NCBI GenBank assembly: GCA_023485645.1
Contig: JAMCZM010000049.1
Span: 2,994-8,598, forward strand
Source: Candidatus Martarchaeota archaeon
Lineage (GTDB): Archaea; Micrarchaeota; Micrarchaeia; Micrarchaeales; Micrarchaeaceae
Direction: 5' to 3'
Length of the DNA stretch: 5,605 bases
Shown here: positions 1 through 4,742 of the stretch, in pieces
Layout of the letters: every line of letters starts with the position of its first letter
How positions within the stretch are numbered: the first letter of the stretch is position 1
Program-made: the position numbers and the translations under genes
The notes under the pieces: model-generated
Databases searched by the model: none
What the model was told of the DNA's origin: nothing
Seen by the model: the letters and a program-made list of their open reading frames with translations, nothing else

Positions 1-11
1 ATTGAGAAAAT

Positions 12-131
12 TTACTTGAAGGGATTCTCAACTGTTATCCCAGGAATTCTTCTAAAGTCCTTCTCGTTTTCTGTCACAATAACATATATATCATTCTCTC
101 TCATCGTTTCTGCAATTAAGACATCCTTTCT
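12..131 (-). pseudogene. VapC (PIN-domain toxin) C-terminal fragment
   Basis: Reading from 131 to the TAA at 12-14 in the frame shifted relative to the antitoxin remnant gives RKDVLIAETMRENDIYVI, then a segment with TENEKDFRRIPGI and a VENPFK end. This is the last third of a PIN-domain ribonuclease: the D of 'DVLIAET' and the 'T.N.KDF' segment correspond to the late acidic and T-x-D/N motifs, and 'rIPGl.ve.pf' is the common VapC ending. There is no start codon, and the N-terminal LDTS-type motif with the first catalytic Asp is absent from the window. The toxin is therefore dead. It follows the antitoxin remnant directly, as vapC follows vapB in intact loci. Confidence 0.7.
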
Positions 132-300
132 TCATGCGATTTAAGATACGTGCACTCGCATCTTTGCTTCTGTTGGACTCCGAAAAACTTTTCTCTTTTA
201 GAAGAATTGCTTTTATAACTTCAGAGAAGCTCTTGTCATTCTTCTTTCTTTTTAAAAGTTCCGAATAAACCTCATCAGATATTGCTATTTGCTTGGCCAT
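91..300 (-). pseudogene. VapB-like antitoxin remnant fused to a VapC fragment
   Basis: Starting at the ATG at 300 this encodes 69 residues. The first ~38 (MAKQIAISDEVYSELLKRKK, then SFSEVIKAILLKEK) match the ribbon-helix-helix/DUF217 type of archaeal VapB antitoxin, which binds its own promoter and neutralises a PIN-domain RNase. From about residue 48 the sequence changes: ASARILNRMKK resembles the helix before the second acidic motif of VapC (compare 'aGeILaeLkkkG' in PIN proteins), not a VapB tail. The VapC-like reading then continues in another frame (12-131). I infer that a deletion joined vapB to the 3' third of vapC and that a frameshift followed. A GTG at 309 is an alternative start with no leader, but ATG 300 gives the usual VapB beginning. 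The antitoxin half could still fold and bind DNA, but a functional pair is unlikely. Confidence 0.72.
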
Positions 301-329
301 GCAAGTCACATATGTATATGTATACCTAA

Positions 330-342
330 TGATATAAATAGT
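330..342 (-). promoter_or_regulatory. TATA box of the vapB remnant
   Basis: On the minus strand this reads ACTATTTATATC, centred about 27 bases before the GTG at 309 and 36 before the ATG at 300. The 12-mer AACTATTTATAT (343-332) recurs exactly in the promoter of the operon at the right end (5468-5457). Assigned by spacing and composition only. Confidence 0.5.
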
Positions 343-423
343 TTTCTTTATCTTGGATTATGTTGGAAGTACTTTAATCACTATATCTTGAATATATTTA
401 TTCTAAATACTGCCCTTCAATTG

Positions 424-435
424 TTTTATATATTA
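424..435 (+). promoter_or_regulatory. TATA box for a leaderless phosphatase mRNA
   Basis: TTTTATATATTA is centred about 26 bases before the A of the ATG at 456, the spacing expected if transcription starts at or next to the start codon. No Shine-Dalgarno sequence precedes the ATG, which fits a leaderless archaeal transcript. Upstream, GAATATATTTATTC (390-403) is a perfect 5-bp inverted repeat around TATT and might bind a regulator. Confidence 0.55.
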
Positions 436-455
436 GATATGCTAAAAATATTATT

Positions 456-1088
456 ATGGAAAAACAAAAAAGATGCATGTTGGTACTTCTTAGGCATGGG
501 GAGTCAGAAGGCAATATGAATCACAGATTTTCTGGTACTAATGATGAACTATTGACCGCTAATGGAAGAGTACAAGCGTTAGAGGCGGGATTTGCACTTA
601 AAAGTGTACGTTTTGACATTGGATTTACATCGAATCTTAGTCGGGCAAAGGACACATTAGATATTATATTAAGCGTTAGGGGATGTAAGATACCAATAAC
701 TATTCTTGATAAATTAAACGAGCGCAACTATGGGGTCTTGCAGGGTATGCTGCACAAGGACGCAATAGAAAAATTTGGGCGAGAAAATATAGCCCTATGG
801 AAGAATAGTTATATTACAGGCCCTGAAAATGGTGAAAATTTAACAGATGTTTATAATCGTACAACCAGTGCTTTTAATGAGAACATTTTGCCAAAATTAA
901 TTTTATCACACAATGTTATCGTTGTATGTCACAATGGGAGCTTGAGAGCGCTTATACGTAATATAGAAAATGCGGATCCCGATTATGTGGCTAAACTTTC
1001 TATCAAAAACTGCATGCCAATAACATATGAATTCGATTGTCTTAAAAATAAATTTGTACGATTAGAGGATATACCAAAAGTGACATAG
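456..1088 (+). CDS. Histidine phosphatase, dPGM (GpmA-like) branch
   Basis: A 210-residue cytosolic protein of the histidine phosphatase superfamily, closest by eye to 2,3-bisphosphoglycerate-dependent phosphoglycerate mutase. It has LLRHGESEGN with the phosphorylated His14 (Arg13 beside it), Arg63 in LSRAKDT, LNERNYGVLQG with the acid/base Glu89, GENL at 126-129, His159 in VVCHNGSLRAL, and MPITYEFD near the end. It is shorter than E. coli GpmA (~250): the loop between 120 and 128 and the C-terminal tail are reduced. Differences matter. The Arg pair that binds the 3-phosphoglycerate carboxylate (WRR in GpmA) is WKN here (115-117), ERHYG is ERNYG, and HGNS is HNGS. It may be a broad phosphatase rather than a glycolytic mutase. 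The start at 456 is chosen because a TATA box lies ~26 bases upstream. A monocistronic gene, divergent from the vapB remnant. Confidence 0.85.
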   Translation: MEKQKRCMLVLLRHGESEGNMNHRFSGTNDELLTANGRVQALEAGFALKSVRFDIGFTSNLSRAKDTLDIILSVRGCKIPITILDKLNERNYGVLQGMLHKDAIEKFGRENIALWKNSYITGPENGENLTDVYNRTTSAFNENILPKLILSHNVIVVCHNGSLRALIRNIENADPDYVAKLSIKNCMPITYEFDCLKNKFVRLEDIPKVT

Positions 1089-1093
1089 CCTAC

Positions 1094-1110
1094 AAAAGCT
1101 ATCTTTTTTC
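1094..1110 (+). terminator. T-run terminator after the phosphatase gene
   Basis: Six bases after the TAG stop, AAAAG-CTAT-CTTTTTT gives a weak 5-bp hairpin ending in a run of six T. A T-run in the non-template strand is sufficient for termination by archaeal RNA polymerase. Confidence 0.45.
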
Positions 1111-1247
1111 CTTCCATTATCTTATTTGAAAGAGAATCATCTTCTAATGCGACCATATACCCCTAATTAACGCTATCAGACCTGCGCAATAACAATAAAG
1201 TAGAAGGTTTTTTATCTACTATAATACAGTAATAATTTTATTTTTTA

Positions 1248-1336
1248 GATACATTCCTTTCATGTTCTAAAATATATTAGAAATACTAACAACATATTAT
1301 CTTAATAAGATCGCGTTATAATTTTATTTACGTAAT
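1248..1336. repeat. ~90-bp direct repeat, copy A (downstream of beta-helix gene)
   Basis: Aligned by hand with 2030-2120, about 72 of 89 positions match with a 2-base gap. Two perfect blocks stand out: ATATTATCTTA (1293-1303) and TATAATTTTATTTACGTAAT (1317-1336), the latter containing the palindrome TTACGTAA. This copy overlaps the last codons and the stop of the beta-helix gene. It contains the dyad TTCTAA-AATATA-TTAGAA (1265-1282). The position matching the TATA box in copy B is degenerate here (GATACATT instead of GATATATATT), and no recognisable gene follows it on the minus strand, so it looks like a decayed promoter or spacer. Confidence 0.75.
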
Positions 1337-2001
1337 ATGCTATTTGCTCCTGCTGTATCTAGCCTGGATCTCTGTGCATCGCCATAAATCCGTGCTTTGC
1401 CGCAGACCCGTGCATCTCCATAGATCTGTGCTCTGTCATAGACCTGCGCATTATTAGAAACCAATGTATTGCCGAAGACTTGCGCATTATCGTAGACCAG
1501 TGCCCTGCCAGCAATCCATGCATCGTCAAAGATCTGTGCATCGCCGTAAACCCATGCATCATCGTAGACTTGTGCACTATCATAGACCTTTGCATTACCT
1601 GAAACCCATGCATCACCGAAAACTTGTGCATTGCCGAAGATATATGTATCTCCTACAACGTGTGCATTGCCGAAAACCAATGCATTGCCGAAGACTTGCG
1701 CGTTATTGTAGACCTTTGCATTTTCGTAGACATGTGCACTATGATAGATCAATACATTGCTGTAAATCTGTGCCCTACCGGAAACTTGTGCGTTGTCTAA
1801 GACTAATGCTTTTGGACCTATATATGCTGTATTAGCGACTTTTGCTGTTTTCTCTACAAACCCTCCTATAGTACCATCAGGATTTTTATGTCTGTAAAAC
1901 ATCCTGCTGCCAATCTCTGCATGATGCACGCTTATATCAAGTGTCTGAAGATCTGAAACGTTATTAACTTTTTTACCTACAAATTTTGCTGTTTTCTCCA
2001 T
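1324..2001 (-). CDS. Left-handed beta-helix (hexapeptide-repeat) protein
   Basis: 225 residues. Residues 53-208 are 26 uninterrupted hexapeptides of the form A-x-V/I-Y/F-G/D-N/D (for example AQVFGN, AWVYGD, ARIYGD), enough for 8-9 turns of a left-handed parallel beta-helix at 18 residues per turn. The N-terminal ~50 residues contain IGGFVEKTAKV, which resembles the 'GGFIEKE.NLS' entry of a family of repeat proteins common in phages and bacteria and of unknown function. There is no signal peptide or membrane helix, so I place it in the cytosol. The acyltransferase active-site features of other hexapeptide enzymes are not visible. Base composition is clearly more GC-rich than the flanks because of the Ala/Gly-rich repeats. 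The start is ATG 2001, about 33 bases after a TATA box with a very short leader. The first residues MEKTAK are repeated as VEKTAK at 49-54. Confidence 0.85.
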   Translation of the reverse strand: MEKTAKFVGKKVNNVSDLQTLDISVHHAEIGSRMFYRHKNPDGTIGGFVEKTAKVANTAYIGPKALVLDNAQVSGRAQIYSNVLIYHSAHVYENAKVYNNAQVFGNALVFGNAHVVGDTYIFGNAQVFGDAWVSGNAKVYDSAQVYDDAWVYGDAQIFDDAWIAGRALVYDNAQVFGNTLVSNNAQVYDRAQIYGDARVCGKARIYGDAQRSRLDTAGANSILRK

Positions 2002-2028
2002 TTTATCGCATTAATTTTTTGTTTAACC

Positions 2029-2039
2029 TGATATATATT
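2029..2039 (-). promoter_or_regulatory. TATA box of the beta-helix gene
   Basis: On the minus strand GAATATATATCAG is centred ~33 bases before ATG 2001, predicting a leader of about 7 bases. It lies inside repeat copy B. The dyad TTC-N11-GAA (2049-2065) sits ~23 bases further upstream, the same geometry as at the pentapeptide gene. Confidence 0.5.
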
Positions 2040-2120
2040 CCCTTTATGTTCTAAAATATTTTGAAAATACCAACATTATATTATCTTATAAGTACCACAC
2101 TATAATTTTATTTACGTAAT
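2030..2120. repeat. ~90-bp direct repeat, copy B (promoter of beta-helix gene)
   Basis: The partner of 1248-1336 (see that entry for the match). This copy lies between the end of the pentapeptide reading frame (stop at 2128 in the shifted frame) and the beta-helix gene, and it carries that gene's TATA box and upstream dyad. The perfect 20-base block is at 2101-2120. The two copies bracket one gene in direct orientation, so homologous recombination between them would delete or duplicate exactly that gene. Confidence 0.75.
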
Positions 2121-2127
2121 TGTAATA

Positions 2128-2253
2128 TTATGATTTAATGTTCCCTCGATAATATCCTTGTAAATATTCAATAGCTTTTAACCATGAAGGGCTTTTATTA
2201 TAAAGAGATTCACTTGACTTATCAACGAACCAATTATTATAATATTTTCGCCT
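2128..2253 (-). pseudogene. Displaced C-terminal segment of the pentapeptide protein (-1 frame)
   Basis: This frame is open for 41 codons from just after a TAG at 2254-2256 to the TAA at 2128-2130. It reads RRKYYNNWFVDKSSESLYNK, then SPSWLKAIEYLQGYYRGNIK and S. It has the composition of a soluble protein: balanced charge, aromatics and a helix-forming ending. It has no start codon of its own and overlaps the last codons of the pentapeptide frame. One extra A in GAAAAT (about 2245-2248) would join ...SGAKVRGE directly to KYYNNW.... It may be the true C-terminus of the pentapeptide protein, separated by a mutation or a sequence error. It ends 8 bases before repeat copy B. Confidence 0.5.
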
Positions 2254-2603
2254 CTAACTTTTGCGCCGGAGAGGTTTGCGTCTCGGAGGTTTGCGCGTTT
2301 GAAGTCTGCACCGGAAAGGTTTGCATATTTAAAGTTCGCACCGGAAAGATCTGTGCCTTCGAAGTTTGCATATTTAAAATCTGCGCCTTTAAGATCTGCG
2401 TTCGGGATATGTACACCTCTAGCGTTTATATCGCTGAAATCCCTTTTGCCGCTATTGTATAAATCAACTATTTCTATTCCCCCGTATACCTTTTCAGTAT
2501 CTGATCTAGGTAGAAAGATTCTTGGTGATATATTTTCCACCTTATAAAATTCCGTTATATTCTTAGAAAATTCCATTATATCTTTTTTATTAAATTTTTC
2601 CAC
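2178..2603 (-). CDS. Pentapeptide-repeat protein (probably frameshifted at the 3' end)
   Basis: From GTG 2603 this gives 141 residues. Residues 1-55 are an unrecognised N-terminal region. Residues 56-120 are about 13 pentapeptides with Leu/Phe at the centre (ADLKG, ADFKY, ANFEG, ANLSG, ANLRD), which form a right-handed quadrilateral beta-helix; some relatives mimic DNA (Qnr, MfpA) but many have no known role. GTG 2603 is preferred because AGGAG (2613-2609) lies 5 bases upstream, while TTG 2621 has no such support; ATG 2576 is another option. The last ~20 residues (ENIIIIGS... to ALHG) do not look like a normal tail. A natural-looking C-terminus continues in the -1 frame (2128-2253), so this frame probably ends early. 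No signal peptide. It shares upstream sequence with the beta-helix gene. Confidence 0.78.
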   Translation of the reverse strand: MEKFNKKDIMEFSKNITEFYKVENISPRIFLPRSDTEKVYGGIEIVDLYNSGKRDFSDINARGVHIPNADLKGADFKYANFEGTDLSGANFKYANLSGADFKRANLRDANLSGAKVRGENIIIIGSLISQVNLFIIKALHG

Positions 2604-2628
2604 ATTATCTCCTATAACCAATGCTATA

Positions 2629-2685
2629 TTTGTTCAAATATATATACATTATTGCATTCTAATTATGCTTGAAATACCTAGAGAA
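2629..2685. repeat. Partial divergent copy of the promoter repeat
   Basis: The region upstream of the pentapeptide gene aligns with 2018-2072: TTTGTT-AA, ATATATA, ATTCTAA, then TTGAAATACC (TTGAAAATACC in copy B). The similarity is weaker than between copies A and B and does not include the perfect 20-base block. It holds the TATA box and the TTC-N11-GAA dyad (2657-2673). Confidence 0.4.
2636..2646 (-). promoter_or_regulatory. TATA box of the pentapeptide gene
   Basis: TATATATATTT on the minus strand, centred at ~2642, predicts a start of transcription near 2616-2619. That leaves a leader of about 13-16 bases, just long enough to hold AGGAG before GTG 2603. Confidence 0.45.
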
Positions 2686-2743
2686 TTTTAGTTATTTATT
2701 CAGAACAGTTGTTTATTATCTTCTAATTATATTGTATTAAAAA

Positions 2744-3469
2744 CTAACGCCTTATATTTATGTTTACTATTGTTTTGTCCTTTAGTACATAATGTGCTAG
2801 TGCTTTAACTTCATCTGTTGCAAATGGAGAAGCTATTGGAAATCCCACCATTCTTAATGCAGGTATATCTGTGCTGCAATCCCCAATATATATAGTTTTT
2901 TTTAATGGGATATGTTTATCAGCAAGCATATCAAATAAGTATTTTGCCTTTGTCTCCCCATCAAATATATTTGCTTTAAGTCCAACAATTAATCCATCTG
3001 AATTAAATAAATCAATATTTGATTTATAATCCTTAAAATTAAATATATTATTTGCAGCGCGTGCGACGCTTGAACCATTGCAGCTAATAAAAAATTTATT
3101 TTCAAAAGAATTAATTATACCCCAGCTGCTCCATATTATATGTTTAGAAATATAATTTTTTGCCATGGATTCCATTTCTTCGCGCCTGCCTATTTTTGCA
3201 CTTTTTAATTTTGAATAAAATATTTCCAATCCTTTAGTACTATCATAATCCATTCCGGAATTAAATGACAATGCCTCTTTAACTTCAAAATATCCTTTTA
3301 TGCCACAAAACGCTGTTTTAAGTTCAAACCTACGCAACGCTTTTTTTATGTATTGTAATCCTATACCGTATTCTGCTGCATTTTTTGCCCATGCAGTATT
3401 ATCTCCGTCTGTACATACAGCTACCGCCTTTTCTCCCATAACATTAATAAATGTCCTACATTCATCCAC
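2744..3469 (-). CDS. HAD-superfamily phosphatase (phosphoserine-phosphatase-like)
   Basis: 241 residues with all four haloacid dehalogenase motifs. Motif I is D21-G-D23-N-T (nucleophile and general acid/base). Motif II is Ser129 at the end of the strand KFFIS. Motif III is Lys174 in GETKAKYL. Motif IV is G196-D-C-S-T-D201 (Mg binding). The long helical insert between motifs I and II (about 30-120) is a C1-type cap, as in phosphoserine and small-metabolite phosphatases. The natural substrate cannot be read from sequence. It is cytosolic, with no signal or membrane segment. GTG 3469 is the only start codon before the upstream in-frame stop, and a TATA box lies ~34 bases before it; ATG 3439, just before motif I, is possible but would remove 10 residues. 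It is divergent from the EF-Tu-like gene and followed by 120 non-coding bases before the pentapeptide gene. Confidence 0.83.
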   Translation of the reverse strand: MDECRTFINVMGEKAVAVCTDGDNTAWAKNAAEYGIGLQYIKKALRRFELKTAFCGIKGYFEVKEALSFNSGMDYDSTKGLEIFYSKLKSAKIGRREEMESMAKNYISKHIIWSSWGIINSFENKFFISCNGSSVARAANNIFNFKDYKSNIDLFNSDGLIVGLKANIFDGETKAKYLFDMLADKHIPLKKTIYIGDCSTDIPALRMVGFPIASPFATDEVKALAHYVLKDKTIVNINIRR

Positions 3470-3498
3470 AAGATCAAATAAAAAATAGGTGATTTAAA

Positions 3499-3508
3499 TA
3501 TATATAAA
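3499..3508 (-). promoter_or_regulatory. TATA box of the HAD phosphatase gene
   Basis: TTTATATATA on the minus strand predicts transcription from about 3476, only ~7 bases before the GTG start. No Shine-Dalgarno sequence is present. Confidence 0.5.
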
Positions 3509-3554
3509 TTGCAGTACATAATACATTTTGGCATATTAGTCAAAACCAACAAAA

Positions 3555-3566
3555 TTAAAAATATAT
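3555..3566 (+). promoter_or_regulatory. TATA box of the EF-Tu-like gene
   Basis: TTAAAAATATAT is centred ~27-28 bases before ATG 3589, so the mRNA should start at or next to the start codon. There is no Shine-Dalgarno sequence. Together with 3499-3508 this makes 3470-3588 a divergent promoter region. Confidence 0.5.
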
Positions 3567-3588
3567 CTTGCAATAAGTAGCTGATTGA

Positions 3589-3993
3589 ATGGCTAAAATA
3601 CGTAATATCGATTATATCTTAGATGATGTGGATACGGATACAGCATCCGAACGCCAAAAAATTAGTACAAATGAAGACTTAGAGGATATCGATAATACAG
3701 ATTTTGAAAACAAAACTAAAAATAATGATAACAAAATAGAGGGCATTAGAAAACCTATAGGAACTATAGAATATTTTTTTAAAAAAATAGATGTCGCAGC
3801 AATAAAACTATATGATAGCATCAGTATAGGTGATGTTATAGAGATCGTTGGAGCCAATACAATAATGACTCAACGAATAAGTAGTATCCAAATAAATAAA
3901 GAGAGCGTCATTAAAGCAAACAAGGGAGATTCTGTGGGCATCGTTGTTGATAATGAAGTTAAAAAAGGATATATGGTTTATAAACTGTATTAA
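3589..3993 (+). CDS. EF-Tu domain II-like beta-barrel protein with acidic N-terminal extension
   Basis: 134 residues. The C-terminal ~78 (56-134) match the stand-alone 'translation elongation factor-like' family, a single domain II-type barrel: IGTIEYFFKKIDVAAIKL, ISIGDVIEIVG, TQRISSIQINKESVIKANKG, DSVGIVV and VKKGYMVYKL. Such barrels bind tRNA or RNA ends in translational GTPases; the role of the isolated domain is unknown, and there is no GTPase domain here. Residues 11-50 are rich in Asp, Glu, Asn and Lys (EDLEDIDNTDFENKTKNNDN) and look disordered; the usual family member has little before the barrel. ATG 3589 is supported by a TATA box ~27 bases upstream. Its stop lies only 15 bases from the convergent stop at 4009. 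Confidence 0.78.
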   Translation: MAKIRNIDYILDDVDTDTASERQKISTNEDLEDIDNTDFENKTKNNDNKIEGIRKPIGTIEYFFKKIDVAAIKLYDSISIGDVIEIVGANTIMTQRISSIQINKESVIKANKGDSVGIVVDNEVKKGYMVYKLY

Positions 3994-4008
3994 TTATTTA
4001 TTTCATTA

Positions 4009-4286
4009 CTAAACTTGGCCATGCCGTCTTAGAATATCTGTTACTCTACTTACATTTTCCAGTTGCAGTATGCTATAGTCTATTGGAAGCATCTCCATAA
4101 CTTTTAAAGTATTTGATCCATTTGAGTCCTTAAACGGGTCTATATTTGATTCTAACATTTTTGTGTAATTAATAATCTTCGTCCATACTGTAGCTAATTT
4201 ATTTTCGGCATCAATATTTACATTTATTGAAATATTACCAGCCTTAAATGATATCTCTCCAAAAAAAAGGTGTTACCTTTAACCAT
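4009..4286 (-). CDS. Unrecognised protein requiring a -1 frameshift at a T8 tract
   Basis: ATG 4286 lies inside the last codons of the preceding gene (overlap ATGGTTAA, 8 nt). In the zero frame it gives only 20 residues and stops at 4224. A -1 shift at the T8 tract (4268-4261 on the minus strand) instead gives MVKGNTFFFGEISFKAGNIS and a further ~72 residues to the TAG at 4009, about 92 in all. The downstream frame is open for 87 codons with protein-like composition (SINVNIDAENK, TKIINYTKML, VSRVTDILRRHGQV), but its first Met is at residue 39, so it has no convincing start of its own. The zero-frame codons TTT TTT TTG contain the slippery heptamer T TTT TTG. A missing T in the data or a mutation would look the same. 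Last gene of the operon; function unknown, no membrane segment. Confidence 0.55.
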
Positions 4287-4734
4287 CTAGTGTAATTCTT
4301 TCTGAAGTTATACTATTTGTCTTTATATTTATCCCCGATTCGATAATCACATTTTTAGCGTCCTTAATCATAAAATTTCCATTATAAAAAGGTACTGAAA
4401 CAGATGATAATATAATGCCTTTTGGGGTATCTTCAACAATCGTATAAGAACTTACAATATCTATAAATGCCATTCCGCTAGAATTAATATATTTGTGCCT
4501 GACGGAACGTATCCCCTCAGTACCGTTAACACATATTATAGGTATTATTTCAAATCTTTCATTTGAAAAAATTGTAAGATATTTGCTATTATTAAATTCA
4601 TATATATCATGTCCGAATGTTTTTTCATTGTGATTGTTTAATTTTTTCTGAAATTTTTTAGATATTCTATTCTCTAGATACTCTTCAACTGGTATAAGTG
4701 GCACTTTATCCACATTAATTTTTTGCGTCATCAT
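4279..4734 (-). CDS. Unrecognised operon protein, 151 residues
   Basis: I recognise no family. The N-terminal ~45 residues are polar and basic (VEEYLENRISKKFQKKLNNHNEK). From ~50 onwards there are many short beta-type segments (KYLTIFS, FEIIPIICV, AFIDIVSSYTIV, GIILSSVSVPF, KNVIIESGINI, SERITLDG), suggesting a mainly beta C-terminal domain. No signal peptide or membrane helix. Two adjacent ATGs (4734, 4731) follow GTGAT (4742-4738) by 3 and 6 bases; the second has the more usual spacing, giving 150 residues. The gene begins 8 bases after the stop of the preceding one and overlaps the next by 8 nt, so it is translationally coupled within the operon. Confidence 0.7.
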   Translation of the reverse strand: MMTQKINVDKVPLIPVEEYLENRISKKFQKKLNNHNEKTFGHDIYEFNNSKYLTIFSNERFEIIPIICVNGTEGIRSVRHKYINSSGMAFIDIVSSYTIVEDTPKGIILSSVSVPFYNGNFMIKDAKNVIIESGINIKTNSITSERITLDG

Positions 4735-4742
4735 ATAATCAC

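Noticed and set aside
289..519. Plus-strand frame running through the phosphatase promoter
   Set aside because: It covers both TATA boxes of the divergent region and enters the phosphatase gene in another frame; no coding signal.
983..1156. Minus-strand 57-codon frame beginning MVALEDDSLSNKIMEGKKIA
   Set aside because: The beginning looks protein-like, but two thirds of it is antisense to the phosphatase gene and it crosses that gene's T-run terminator; I see no family or promoter.
1199..1220. Inverted repeat AGTAGA...TCTACT with a T-rich loop
   Set aside because: Only a 6-bp stem, not next to a gene end, so not supported as a terminator.
1359..1631. Met/His-rich minus-strand frame overlapping the beta-helix gene
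   Set aside because: Another frame of the same hexapeptide repeat; the beta-helix frame is longer and matches a known fold.
1370..1800. Regular short repeats resembling a CRISPR array or tandem satellite
   Set aside because: The period is 18 bases with varying sequence and no spacers; it is explained by three hexapeptides per beta-helix turn.
1464..1835. Long plus-strand reading frame rich in His, Arg, Cys and Tyr across the beta-helix gene
   Set aside because: It is the antisense of an 18-base-periodic coding repeat; the periodic residues follow the hexapeptide codons, and there is no start context.
2184..2547. Cys-rich plus-strand frames opposite the pentapeptide gene
   Set aside because: Their periodicity mirrors the pentapeptide codons on the other strand; they have no promoter or ribosome site.
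3488..3512. AGGTGAT on the plus strand followed by TTG, like a ribosome site
   Set aside because: The frame ends after about 20 codons and spans the promoters of two supported genes; coincidence is more likely.
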